Shown: positions 1 through 7,819 of the stretch, in pieces
How the letters are laid out: each line of letters begins with the position of its first letter
How positions within the stretch are numbered: position 1 is the stretch's first letter
From: Pseudomonas linyingensis
Lineage (GTDB): Bacteria > Pseudomonadota > Gammaproteobacteria > Pseudomonadales > Pseudomonadaceae
Reading direction: 5' to 3'
Assembly: GCF_900109175.1 (NCBI RefSeq)
Contig: NZ_FNZE01000020.1
Location: 1-64,000, forward strand
DNA length: 64,000 nt
Translations under genes and position numbers: made by a program
The notes under the pieces: generated by a model
The model's database searches: none
The model's input: the letters and a program-made list of their open reading frames with translations, nothing else
What the model was told of the DNA's origin: nothing

Positions 1-327
1 CTATGGCGGCGCAAGCAGCCCAAGGGGGTGATCGTGCACAGCGACCGTGGCAGCCAGTACTGCTCGGCGGCTTACCAGGAACTGATCCGAGCCCATCACT
101 TGCGATGCAGCATGAGCGCGAAGGGCAACTGCTACGACAATGCCTGTGCGGAGAGCTTCTTCCACAGCCTGAAGGTCGAATGCATCCACGGCGAGCGTTT
201 CATGAGCCGCGCCCAGATGCGTGAAACCGTGTTTGAATACATCGAAACCGACTACAACCGCCAGCGGCGTCACAGCACGTTGGGGCACATCAGCCCGGAG
301 GCCTTCGAGGCCCGGATGAGTGCTTAA
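1..327 (+). CDS. IS3-family transposase OrfB, C-terminal part (partial)
   Basis: The frame is open from the first base of the window and ends at TAA 325-327. It encodes the C-terminal half of an rve (DDE) integrase core. The second catalytic Asp is in the HSDRGSQY motif (about residues 13-20 here), and the catalytic Glu is in [12 protein letters not shown]. The tail, [11 protein letters not shown]...SPEAFE, is typical of IS3/IS150-type OrfB proteins. In the intact element OrfB is made as an OrfAB fusion by programmed frameshift and cuts and joins the IS ends. Only 108 residues of an expected 270-300 are visible, so activity of the copy cannot be judged. The family call is firm and the subgroup is not determined. 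Confidence 0.9.
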   Translation, partial: LWRRKQPKGVIVHSDRGSQYCSAAYQELIRAHHLRCSMSAKGNCYDNACAESFFHSLKVECIHGERFMSRAQMRETVFEYIETDYNRQRRHSTLGHISPEAFEARMSA

Positions 328-331
328 ACCC

Positions 332-357
332 GTGTCCACGACTGCTGGGCAAGATCA
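332..357 (+). repeat. Terminal inverted repeat (right end) of the IS3 element
   Basis: A 26-bp segment begins GTGTCCACGACTGC just after the transposase stop and ends in ..GATCA. Its position 4 bp past the stop codon and its TG/CA terminus fit an IS3-family right repeat. The left partner is outside the window. Confidence 0.7.
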
Positions 358-472
358 TTTTTCTTAGCCACGGGGTTAGTGTGGTTTTTGTTAGGGTAAG
401 TACTATTTGTATGATCGCGCTTGTGGCGATTCCGCTGGCAATTCCTATGAAGATATTAAGCGTATAGTCCAT
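358..472 (-). pseudogene. Small hydrophobic protein gene truncated by the IS element
   Basis: An ATG at 472 preceded by a GAGAG-type ribosome site opens a minus-strand frame of 38 codons that runs directly into the IS end. Residues beyond that point are encoded by the IS repeat and are not native. The native part starts MDYTLNIFIGIASGIATSAI and then a TLTKTTLTPWL stretch, that is, one hydrophobic helix with a short polar loop. It looks like the N-terminus of a small inner-membrane protein. The DNA is clearly richer in A/T than its neighbours, suggesting acquired DNA. It starts only 13 bp past the nrdB terminator. I do not recognise the family. Confidence 0.55.
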
Positions 473-484
473 TTCGTGCTCTCA

Positions 485-511
485 TAAAAAAGCCCCGCAC
501 AAGGCGGGGCT
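485..511 (-). terminator. Rho-independent terminator of nrdAB
   Basis: On the minus strand an 8-bp stem AGCCCCGC / GCGGGGCT with a 5-nt loop is followed by six T residues (486-491 on the plus strand). It lies about 75 bp beyond the nrdB stop codon and should end the nrdAB transcript. Confidence 0.85.
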
Positions 512-584
512 CTGGTCCTTACTCGCTGCCCCAAACATCCATTTCAGGTAAAGCGCTCTATCTTTCGGCTGTCGCCGCCCGGAA

Positions 585-1829
585 TCAATCCCAAGCCAAC
601 GCCCCACCCGTCTGATACTCGGTCACCCGAGTCTCGAAGAAGTTCTTCTCCTTCTTCAGGTCCATAATCTCGCTCATCCACGGGAACGGGTTGGTGGTGC
701 CCGGGTATTCTTCCTTGAGGCCGATCTGGGTCAGGCGGCGGTTGGCGATGAACTTGAGGTAGTCCTCCATCATCGCCGCGTTCATGCCCAGCACGCCGCG
801 GGGCATGGTGTCGCGGGCGTATTCGATCTCCAGCTGGGTGCCCTGGAGGATCATCTGGGTGGCTTCGTCCTTCAGCTCGGCATCCCACAGGTGCGGGTTT
901 TCGATCTTGATCTGGTTGATCACGTCGATGCCGAAGTTCAGGTGCATGGATTCGTCGCGCAGGATGTACTGGAACTGCTCGGCGACGCCGGTCATCTTGT
1001 TGCGGCGGCCCATGGAGAGGATCTGGGTGAAGCCGCAGTAGAAGAAGATGCCTTCCAGTACGCAGTAGTAGGCGATCAGGTTGCGCAGCAGCTCCTTGTC
1101 GGTCTCGACGGTGCCGGTGTCGAACTCGGGATCGGAGATGGCGCGGGTGTACTTGAGGCCCCAGGCGGCCTTCTTCGCCACCGACGGCACCTCGTGGTAC
1201 ATGTTGAAGATCTCGCCTTCATCCATGCCCAGCGACTCGATGCAGTACTGGTAGGCGTGGGTGTGGATCGCTTCCTCGAAGGCCTGGCGCAGGATGTACT
1301 GGCGGCACTCGGGGTTGGTGATCAGGCGGTACACGGCCAGTGCCAGGTTGTTGGCGACCAGCGAGTCGGCGGTGGAGAAGAAGCCGAGGTTGCGCATGAC
1401 GATGCGGCGCTCGTCCTCGGTCAGGCCGTCCTGGCTCTTCCACAGGGCGATGTCCGCGTTCATGTTGACCTCTTGCGGCATCCAGTGGTTGGCGCAGCCG
1501 TCGAGATACTTCTGCCAGGCCCAGTCGTACTTGAACGGTACCAGCTGGTTGAGGTCGGCGCGGCAGTTGATCATGCGCTTGGCGTCGACGGTGACGCGGG
1601 CGCCTTCGCCTTCCAGCTCGGCCAGGCCTTCGGCGATGTCGAGCTGGTCGAGGGCGGCCTTGGCGCGGGCCACGGCGGCGGAGTCGTCGGCGGACACGGC
1701 GCGGGCGTCGTGCACGGCGGCCTCGGCGGCGTTGTCGAGCTTGTCGGCGGCTGCGCTGGTGGCAGCCTTGGCCGCGGCCGGCTTGGCTACGGTTTCTTCT
1801 TCGGTATCGAATTCATCCCAGCTCAGCAT
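585..1829 (-). CDS. nrdB: Class Ia ribonucleotide reductase, small (R2) subunit
   Basis: This is the radical-generating beta subunit that pairs with NrdA to reduce ribonucleoside diphosphates for DNA synthesis in aerobic cells. The 414-residue product has a variable acidic, Ala-rich N-terminus (about 1-80) and then the ferritin-like R2 fold. The di-iron ligands fit Asp155 (FFSTAD), Glu186 and His189 (EEAIHTH), a later Glu in VLEGIFFY, and Glu/His in RDESMH. The tyrosyl radical would be Tyr193. The frame extends 11 codons upstream, but ATG 1829 has a good AGGAG site and gives the usual MLSWDEFD start. It follows nrdA on the same strand after a 235-bp gap that contains a palindromic repeat, so transcript level or processing may differ between the two subunits. 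Confidence 0.97.
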   Translation of the reverse strand: MLSWDEFDTEEETVAKPAAAKAATSAAADKLDNAAEAAVHDARAVSADDSAAVARAKAALDQLDIAEGLAELEGEGARVTVDAKRMINCRADLNQLVPFKYDWAWQKYLDGCANHWMPQEVNMNADIALWKSQDGLTEDERRIVMRNLGFFSTADSLVANNLALAVYRLITNPECRQYILRQAFEEAIHTHAYQYCIESLGMDEGEIFNMYHEVPSVAKKAAWGLKYTRAISDPEFDTGTVETDKELLRNLIAYYCVLEGIFFYCGFTQILSMGRRNKMTGVAEQFQYILRDESMHLNFGIDVINQIKIENPHLWDAELKDEATQMILQGTQLEIEYARDTMPRGVLGMNAAMMEDYLKFIANRRLTQIGLKEEYPGTTNPFPWMSEIMDLKKEKNFFETRVTEYQTGGALAWD

Positions 1830-1966
1830 GATGCTCTCCTGCCTGGTTGAGCGGACCGACATTCATCGGCCTGTATGGATAGACAGTAAATTGATTCTAT
1901 GACGTTGCACGTGGTGCGCAAGACGAAAACGGGGCCGTTGGTCTGGGGAGGGCCTGGCCTGGTTGA

Positions 1967-2001
1967 TCCCTCTCCCTGGCCCTCTCCCGAGCGGGAGAGG
2001 G
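1967..2001. repeat. CTCTCCC palindromic repeat between nrdA and nrdB
   Basis: A perfect 9-bp inverted repeat CCCTCTCCC / GGGAGAGGG (1980-1988 and 1993-2001) with loop GAGC is preceded by another CCCTCTCCC copy. The same element occurs twice, in inverted orientation, at 62578-62696. Its length, palindromy and intergenic position fit a REP-like dispersed repeat. Lying inside the nrdA-nrdB gap, it could affect mRNA stability or termination. Confidence 0.7.
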
Positions 2002-2064
2002 TGGGCAATCGCTACTTCGCCGCGAGCCTCCCCGGCGCGATGCCGCTCCGGGGAGACGTCCGCC

Positions 2065-4917
2065 TTACTGGCAGGCTTCGCAGTCGGGGTTGTCGATGCT
2101 GCACGCCTGCGGCACCGGCGCCGGCTTCGGCTCGGCCGAGAGGCTTTCGTCGATCACCGAGGACACGGCGTTGAGCTTGCCGGTGTTGATGGTCGACTTC
2201 TCGGTGCTGGTGGCGGCCAGGGCACGGAGGTAGTAGGTGGTCTTCAGACCGCGGTACCAGGCCATGCGGTAGGTCACGTCGAGCTTCTTGCCCGAGGCGC
2301 CGGCGATGTACAGGTTGAGCGACTGGGCCTGGTCGATCCACTTCTGGCGGCGGCTGGCGGCGTCGACGATCCAGCGGGTTTCCACTTCGAAGGCGGTGGC
2401 GTACAGGTCCTTGAGGTCCTGCGGGATGCGCTCGATCTGCTGCACGGAGCCGTCGTAGTACTTGAGGTCGTTGACCATGACCGGGTCCCACAGGCCGCGG
2501 TCCTTGAGGTCGCGTACCAGGTAAGGGTTGATCACGGTGAACTCGCCGGACAGGTTCGACTTCACGTACAGGTTCTGGTAGGTCGGCTCGATGGACTGCG
2601 ACACGCCAACGATGTTGGAGATGGTCGCGGTCGGCGCGATGGCCATGATGTTCGAGTTGCGGATGCCCTTCTGTACGCGGGCACGCAGCGGCGCCCAGTC
2701 CAGCGACTCGGTCAGGTCGACGTCGATGTACTTCTGGCCGCGGGCCTCGATGAGGATCTGCTGGGAGTCCAGCGGCAGGATGCCCTTGGACCACAGCGAG
2801 CCGTCGAAGCTGGAGTAGGCGCCACGCTCGTCGGCCAGGTCGCAGGAGGCCTGGATCGCGTAGTAGCTGATCGCTTCCATCGACTGGTCGGCGAAGGTCA
2901 CCGCGGCGTCGGAGCCGTAGGCGATGTGCTGCAGGTACAGCGCGTCCTGGAAGCCCATGATGCCGAGGCCGACCGGGCGGTGCTTGAAGTTGGCGTTCTG
3001 CGCCTGCGGCACCGAGTAGTAGTTGATGTCGATGACGTTATCGAGCATGCGCACGGCGGTCTTCACGGTGCGCGCCAGCTTGGCGTTGTCCAGCTTGCCG
3101 TCGACGATGTGGTTGACCAGGTTGATCGAACCCAGGTTGCAGACGGCGATCTCGTCCTTGTTGGTGTTCAGGGTGATCTCGGTGCACAGGTTGGAGCTGT
3201 GTACCACGCCGACGTGCTGCTGCGGGCTGCGCAGGTTGCACGGGTCCTTGAAGGTCAGCCACGGGTGGCCGGTCTCGAACAGCATGGACAGCATCTTGCG
3301 CCACAGGTCCTTGGCGGCGATGGTCTTGTGCAGCTTGAGCTTGCCGTAGCCGGCCATGGCTTCGTAGTACTCGTAGCGCTCTTCGAAGGCCTTGCCGGTC
3401 AGGTCGTGCAGGTCGGGCACGTCGGACGGCGAGAACAGGGTCCAGGAGCCGTCGTCGAACACGCGCTTCATGAACAGGTCGGGAATCCAGTTCGCGGTGT
3501 TCATGTCGTGGGTGCGGCGACGGTCGTCACCGGTGTTCTTGCGCAGCTCGAGGAATTCCTCGATGTCCAGGTGCCAGGTCTCCAGGTAGGCGCAGACCGC
3601 GCCCTTGCGCTTGCCGCCCTGGTTGACCGCCACGGCGGTGTCGTTGACCACTTTCAGGAACGGCACGACGCCCTGGCTCTTGCCGTTGGTGCCCTTGATG
3701 TAGGAGCCCAGCGCGCGCACCGGGGTCCAGTCGTTGCCCAGGCCGCCGGCGAACTTGGACAGCAGGGCGTTGTCGCGGATGGCGTCGTAGATGCCGCCCA
3801 GATCGTCCGGCACGGTGGTCAGGTAGCAGCTGGACAGCTGCGGGCGCAGGGTGCCGGCGTTGAACAGGGTCGGGGTCGACGCCATGTAGTCGAACGACGA
3901 CAGCAGGTTGTAGAACTCGATGGCGCGGGCTTCGCGATCCTTTTCTTCGATGGCCAGGCCCATGGCCACGCGCATGAAGAACACCTGCGGCAGTTCGAAG
4001 CGGATATCGTTCTTGTGGATGAAGTAGCGGTCATACAGGGTCTGCAGACCGAGGTAGGTGAACTGGCCATCGCGCTCGTGGTTGATGGCGGCGCCCAGCT
4101 TGGCCAGGTCGTAGTCACGCAGCTTGGGATCGAGCAGTTCGAACTCGATGCCTTTCTCGATGTACACCGGCAGGGCCTGGGCGTACAGCTCGGCCATCTC
4201 GTGGTGGGTGGCGCGCTCGGCGACGCCGAGGAAGCCCAGCGCTTCGGCGCGCAGGGTGTCCATCAGCAGGCGGGCGGTGACGTAGGAGTAGTTCGGCTCG
4301 CGCTCGACCAGGGTGCGCGCGGTCATCACCAGAGCGGTGTTGACGTCCTGCTCGGAGACGCCGTCGTAGAGGTTCTTCAGGGTCTCGCGCTGGATCAGGG
4401 CGCCATCGACTTCGGCCAGGCCTTCGCAGGCCTCGGCGATGATGGTCTGCAGGCGGCCGAGGTCGAGCGGGCTCTTCTCGCCATTGGCCAGGGTGATGCG
4501 GATGCTCGGGTGCGGCTGGGCCACTTCGCTGCCGGCGCTGCGCTTGCGTTCCTGGGAACGGGCTTCACGGTAGATCACGTAATCGCGGGCGACCTTCTGC
4601 TCGCCGGCGCGCATCAGGGCCAGTTCGACCTGGTCCTGGATTTCCTCGATGTGGATGGTGCCGCCGGACGGCATGCGACGCTTGAAGGTGGCGGTGACCT
4701 GCTCGGTCAGGCGCGCGACGGTGTCGTGGATGCGCGACGACGCGGCGGCATTGCCGCCTTCCACGGCGAGGAACGCCTTGGTGATGGCCACGGTGATCTT
4801 GTCGTCGGTGTAGGGCACGACAGTGCCGTTACGCTTGATTACGCGCAACTGGCCCGGGGCGGTGGCTGCCAGATCCTGGCTGGCCGTCGGGTTCTCGCGG
4901 GTGGTGTCGGTGTGCAT
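2065..4917 (-). CDS. nrdA: Class Ia ribonucleoside-diphosphate reductase, large (R1) subunit
   Basis: This is the catalytic and allosteric alpha subunit, reducing NDPs to dNDPs with the radical supplied by NrdB. It has 950 residues, longer than E. coli NrdA because the N-terminus has two ATP-cone regions. The first is around LRVIKRNGTVVPY (about 25-110) and a second cone-like segment starts at IRITLANGEKSPLDLG. Two cones are known in P. aeruginosa NrdA. Catalytic elements are visible: NAGTLRPQLSSCYL (first active-site Cys), SSNLCTEI (Cys/Glu pair), APTATISNI, and a C-terminal CEACQ shuttle pair for thioredoxin. ATG 4917 is chosen over an upstream in-frame start because it has a GGAG site and gives the family's MHTDTTREN start. 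The upstream region carries NrdR-like and DnaA-like boxes. Confidence 0.97.
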   Translation of the reverse strand: MHTDTTRENPTASQDLAATAPGQLRVIKRNGTVVPYTDDKITVAITKAFLAVEGGNAAASSRIHDTVARLTEQVTATFKRRMPSGGTIHIEEIQDQVELALMRAGEQKVARDYVIYREARSQERKRSAGSEVAQPHPSIRITLANGEKSPLDLGRLQTIIAEACEGLAEVDGALIQRETLKNLYDGVSEQDVNTALVMTARTLVEREPNYSYVTARLLMDTLRAEALGFLGVAERATHHEMAELYAQALPVYIEKGIEFELLDPKLRDYDLAKLGAAINHERDGQFTYLGLQTLYDRYFIHKNDIRFELPQVFFMRVAMGLAIEEKDREARAIEFYNLLSSFDYMASTPTLFNAGTLRPQLSSCYLTTVPDDLGGIYDAIRDNALLSKFAGGLGNDWTPVRALGSYIKGTNGKSQGVVPFLKVVNDTAVAVNQGGKRKGAVCAYLETWHLDIEEFLELRKNTGDDRRRTHDMNTANWIPDLFMKRVFDDGSWTLFSPSDVPDLHDLTGKAFEERYEYYEAMAGYGKLKLHKTIAAKDLWRKMLSMLFETGHPWLTFKDPCNLRSPQQHVGVVHSSNLCTEITLNTNKDEIAVCNLGSINLVNHIVDGKLDNAKLARTVKTAVRMLDNVIDINYYSVPQAQNANFKHRPVGLGIMGFQDALYLQHIAYGSDAAVTFADQSMEAISYYAIQASCDLADERGAYSSFDGSLWSKGILPLDSQQILIEARGQKYIDVDLTESLDWAPLRARVQKGIRNSNIMAIAPTATISNIVGVSQSIEPTYQNLYVKSNLSGEFTVINPYLVRDLKDRGLWDPVMVNDLKYYDGSVQQIERIPQDLKDLYATAFEVETRWIVDAASRRQKWIDQAQSLNLYIAGASGKKLDVTYRMAWYRGLKTTYYLRALAATSTEKSTINTGKLNAVSSVIDESLSAEPKPAPVPQACSIDNPDCEACQ

Positions 4918-5068
4918 CGGAGTCTCCGCAGTTCTGATTTCGGTTTGGACGCTTGCCGCCGGACGCCACAACACCACGTGGGGGCGGGCGGAGGCGACGG
5001 TACCTGTCAAGCGTCGATTTTTACTCAGTCCCTGCCAGGACGGATGAGCGAGCCATCCTGAGGGCGGG

Positions 5069-5084
5069 GCACAAGATATAGTGT
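5069..5084. promoter_or_regulatory. NrdR-box-like sequence, nrdA-proximal
   Basis: GCACAAGATATAGTGT matches 14 of 16 positions of the NrdR-box consensus acaCwAtATaTwGtgt. It is about 150 bp upstream of the nrdA ATG. NrdR represses reductase genes when dATP is plentiful. Confidence 0.6.
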
Positions 5085-5228
5085 TTAGTCTTCGTCGGCG
5101 TTTTCCGCCAGTTCTATGCGTTGGGAGAGACTAGCAAGCCCGGTCTGGTGGGGGCCGCAACAGGGTCTCAATCGCCACGTGATGACTGTCAAAGAGCTGG
5201 CGTTTTGTGCGCAGAAAAAACTTGTCGT

Positions 5229-5267
5229 ACACAACATGTTGTGGCTGTAGCGCTTTGGCGCTACAGC
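5229..5267. other. 14-bp palindrome abutting a 10-bp-stem hairpin upstream of nrdA
   Basis: CACAACATGTTGTG (5230-5243) is a perfect palindrome. It is followed without a gap by GCTGTAGCGC / GCGCTACAGC, a perfect 10-bp inverted repeat with a 4-nt loop (5244-5267). No T-run follows on either strand, so this is not a standard terminator. The first part looks like a dimeric regulator's operator, and the hairpin may act in the nrdA leader RNA. Confidence 0.6.
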
Positions 5268-5301
5268 ATAGTGCGTGGTTGGCGGTCGTGCAAACGGCGG
5301 C

Positions 5302-5322
5302 TGTGGATAGTGTTGTGGATAA
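5302..5322. promoter_or_regulatory. Two DnaA-box-like sequences upstream of nrdA
   Basis: TGTGGATAG (5302-5310) and TGTGGATAA (5314-5322) lie 3 bp apart. The second is the exact complement of the DnaA box TTATCCACA and the first has one mismatch. DnaA control of nrdAB is known in E. coli, so the placement is functionally sensible. Confidence 0.6.
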
Positions 5323-5450
5323 CTTGTGGGCGGGCTGTGTGCTTTTCTGGCGGCCCTGGCGCAACCCGCAGCCCTGCTGCATCGGTGCCGTTCGTCGCCT
5401 TGCGGCAGCTTGAAAAGGAGCTGCCCGGGTGGCGAAGGGCGCGCAAGTTA

Positions 5451-5466
5451 ACACAATATCTAGTGT
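5451..5466. promoter_or_regulatory. NrdR-box-like sequence, distal and near-perfect
   Basis: ACACAATATCTAGTGT matches 15 of 16 positions of the NrdR-box consensus. It overlaps a possible -10 element (TAGATA on the minus strand). It lies 382 bp from the other box, far more than the roughly 31-bp spacing usual for paired NrdR boxes. Confidence 0.65.
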
Positions 5467-5507
5467 GTTGGCAGGCTTGGAAAAACGCGCCGATTGTGCG
5501 AGGCGGG

Positions 5508-6239
5508 TCAGTCGGCGGGGATCGCCACCAGGCTCAGCAGGCGCTCCTCGTGGCGGACGAACTGGCCCTCCAGGCAGCTGCCGAGGCGCCATTCGGCGCT
5601 CAGATCCTCGCGCAGTTGCAGGCGTACCCGGCCGTTGTCGGCCTGTTCGACCAGCGCGGCGGCATGGAAGTAGAAGCGTCGCTGCACCAGCGGATAGAGC
5701 GCCTTGAACAGGCTCTCCTTGAGCGAGAAGCACAGGGTCAGGTGAAGCGCGCGTTGCTCGGCAGGCAGTTGCTGGAAGTGCTGCAGTTCGGCGGGGGTGA
5801 GGATCTGCTCGGCCAGGCGTTCGGCGCGTTCAGCCGTCAGCAGGGGTTCGGCATCCAGGCCCAGCCCGCGCCAGGCGTCGCGGTGGCCGACCAGGGCGGC
5901 GGCCCAGCCGTGGCTGTGGGTGATGCTGCCGGTGATGCCGGCCGGCCAGCGGGGCGCGTTGTCCTCGCCTCGGAGCGGGAAGCTGGCGGTGCCGCTGAGC
6001 TGGCACAGGGCGCTGGCGGCGCACAGGCGCCCGGCGAGGAATTCGCTCTGCCGCTTGCGGGCGGCCGTGGCGATGCCGGGGGGCGGCGTCAGCCGGCTGC
6101 GGGCGAAGTCGTCGGGAGCGAGCTGCGCAGAGTCGAAGCGGCAGCTGTGCAGGATCAGGCCGGGCAGCGCCTGCGGCAGCGGCCAGTCGGTCTGGAGGGC
6201 GCTGCAGCAGGCGGGCAGGGTGGGGTTGGGCGCGGACAT
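5508..6239 (-). CDS. pcpS: 4'-phosphopantetheinyl transferase (EntD/PcpS type)
   Basis: It transfers the 4'-phosphopantetheine arm of CoA to a conserved Ser of acyl and peptidyl carrier proteins. In P. aeruginosa the single enzyme PcpS serves both fatty-acid and secondary-metabolite carriers. The 243-residue product has the hallmark motifs: SITHSHGWAAALVG in the middle, GLDAEPL (Mg-binding Asp and Glu) and CFSLKESLFKALYP (Glu and Lys of the W/F-x-x-KE motif). The ATG at 6239 is the first credible start. An open frame continues far upstream but that is out-of-frame shadow of cyaB. No strong ribosome site is seen. It lies 29 bp downstream of cyaB on the same strand and may be co-transcribed with it. 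Confidence 0.92.
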   Translation of the reverse strand: MSAPNPTLPACCSALQTDWPLPQALPGLILHSCRFDSAQLAPDDFARSRLTPPPGIATAARKRQSEFLAGRLCAASALCQLSGTASFPLRGEDNAPRWPAGITGSITHSHGWAAALVGHRDAWRGLGLDAEPLLTAERAERLAEQILTPAELQHFQQLPAEQRALHLTLCFSLKESLFKALYPLVQRRFYFHAAALVEQADNGRVRLQLREDLSAEWRLGSCLEGQFVRHEERLLSLVAIPAD

Positions 6240-6268
6240 GCGGGCAGTATGGCGCAGCGCGACGTGGA

Positions 6269-7660
6269 TCAGTAGATGACCTTGTCGCGCAGCTTCTCGG
6301 CGGCCTGCTGAAGGGCGAGGATGACCCGCTCCTTGTCGTAGTTCTGGATGCTGTTGGTGTCCATGTACATGGAGAAGCCCGGCAGCTCGTGCTCGAGGAA
6401 GCTGGCGGCGGCGCCGAGGTCGCGGCGGAAGTCGACCACCTGGTAGATCTGCACCGGCCGGGAGAAGCCCTTGACGCTGATCTGGCCCTTGTCGCGGCAC
6501 ATGATCACGTCCTTGATCATCGAGTAGGTCTCGTGGGAGATGAGGATCTCGCCGGAGTCGGAGGCGCTTTCCAGGCGGCTGGCGAGGTTCACCTCGCGAC
6601 CGATGATGGTGTAGTCCATGCGCGTGTCGGCGCCGAAGTTGCCTACGGTGCAGTAGCCGGTGTTGATGCCCATGCGGATTTCCAGCGGCTTGGTGATGCC
6701 CTGGCTGCGCCACTGCTGGCGCAGCACCTTCATGTGCTTGCGCATGGCGATGGCCATGGATACGGCGGCCACGGCGTCCTTCTTGGCGCCCTGGGTGGTG
6801 GGGTCGCCGAAGAAGACCATCACCGCGTCGCCGATGAACTTGTCGATGGTGCCGCCGTACTTCAGGGCGATCTTCGACATCTCGTTGAGGTAGGTGTTGA
6901 GGACGTCGGTCAGCGCCTCGGCTTCCAGTTCCTCGGACAGCTCGGTGAAGCCCTTGATGTCGGAGAAGAACACGGTGAGCTTCTTGCGCTGGGTTTCCAG
7001 CCGCACGCTCTTCTTGCCGCTGAAGATCGATTCCCAGACTTGCGGCGACAGGTACTTGGCCAGGCTGCTGGCCAGGCGTGCGGCCTTTTCCTGCTCCTTC
7101 TTGACCTCCTCGCGGGCCACGTCCAGGCGGATGGCCTGCTGGTGGACGAGGAAGGCGGCGATGCACACGTAGAGCAGGGTGAACAGGATGCTCACCGCGG
7201 AGACCAGCGCCGGGGTGGCCAGCTTGAGTTCGGGGGCGACCGCCACGAAGCTGAGCACTGCGCCGATCAGGGCGCCGAGCAGGGCGAGGGTGAGCGAGCG
7301 CAGGCCGCCAAGGATCAGGGCGCTGAAGCTCAGGGTCAGGACGAACATCAGGCTCGGCACCAGCGAGAAGCCGAGCAGGGTCATGCCGGTGCCGGCATGC
7401 ACGGCGTCGATCAGCAGCAGGGTCCGATCGGTCTGCTGCGGATGGCTGAGCTTGAAGCGCTGGCTCAGTTGGTGGGCCAGGTGCGGGTAGAGCAGGGTGT
7501 AGGGCACCAGCCAGAGAATGTCGTAGCCGAAGTGCTGGCTGTAGGTGCCGGCGGCGATGCTGGCGGCAGCGGCCAGATAGGCCAGGGTGCGGGACTGGTA
7601 TTCGCGCAAACGAGGGTCCGGCAGTCGCATGGCCGAACGCTCGCGGGTCAAGAATTTCAT
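6269..7660 (-). CDS. cyaB: Class III adenylate cyclase with MASE2 membrane sensor
   Basis: It makes cAMP from ATP at the inner membrane and in P. aeruginosa is the main cyclase feeding Vfr. The 463-residue product has an N-terminal MASE2 domain with about six hydrophobic helices (about 25-172). A short charged linker (EEVKKEQEKAARL) and the catalytic domain follow. Metal-binding Asp234 lies in FFSDIKGF and Asp278 in DKFIGDAVMVFFGDP. GMNTGYCTVGNFG and YTIIGREVNLASRLE complete the class III signature. ATG 7660 gives the usual MKFLTRERSAM-type start, and the 39 codons upstream are non-conserved. A near-consensus CRP/Vfr site occurs elsewhere in this window (46655). Confidence 0.93.
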   Translation of the reverse strand: MKFLTRERSAMRLPDPRLREYQSRTLAYLAAAASIAAGTYSQHFGYDILWLVPYTLLYPHLAHQLSQRFKLSHPQQTDRTLLLIDAVHAGTGMTLLGFSLVPSLMFVLTLSFSALILGGLRSLTLALLGALIGAVLSFVAVAPELKLATPALVSAVSILFTLLYVCIAAFLVHQQAIRLDVAREEVKKEQEKAARLASSLAKYLSPQVWESIFSGKKSVRLETQRKKLTVFFSDIKGFTELSEELEAEALTDVLNTYLNEMSKIALKYGGTIDKFIGDAVMVFFGDPTTQGAKKDAVAAVSMAIAMRKHMKVLRQQWRSQGITKPLEIRMGINTGYCTVGNFGADTRMDYTIIGREVNLASRLESASDSGEILISHETYSMIKDVIMCRDKGQISVKGFSRPVQIYQVVDFRRDLGAAASFLEHELPGFSMYMDTNSIQNYDKERVILALQQAAEKLRDKVIY

Positions 7661-7819
7661 CTGGTCGGGGACTTCCCTGACTGGTGCCCGCACCTCTGGT
7701 GGGTGCTGCGGGCTGGACAGGCCACGGGCAATGCGTGGCGGACGGGCGATCTTAGCCGAGGCGCCGGCGAGACGCAAAGTGCACCTTGGGTGGGCATCCT
7801 TGCTGTCGCAGACTGCCCG

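Larger units (their letters stand above)
1..357 (+). mobile_element. Right end of an IS3-family insertion sequence (partial)
   Basis: This is the 3' end of an insertion sequence whose left part lies outside the window. It holds the last 108 codons of a DDE transposase followed by a terminal inverted repeat. Read outward-in, the repeat begins TGATCTTGCCCAGCAGTCG, and the TG...CA termini fit the IS3 family. Sequence beyond 357 changes abruptly to AT-rich DNA, which marks the insertion boundary. A target duplication cannot be checked without the left end. Confidence 0.85.
4918..5507 (-). promoter_or_regulatory. Long nrdA upstream control region
   Basis: These 590 bp between the nrdA start and the pcpS stop contain no credible gene. 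They hold two NrdR-box-like 16-mers, two DnaA-box-like sequences, a 14-bp palindrome and a strong hairpin, each listed separately. On the minus strand TTTTTC-17 bp-TAGATA overlaps the distal NrdR-like box and could be a sigma70 promoter, though the -35 is poor. The extent of the region suggests several layers of control on nrdAB. Confidence 0.6.

Noticed and set aside
1963-5061. A 1032-codon plus-strand open frame antisense to nrdA
   Set aside because: The nrdA minus-strand frame is fully conserved. The antisense product is Val/Gly/Leu-rich low-complexity sequence typical of GC-rich shadow frames and has no ribosome site.
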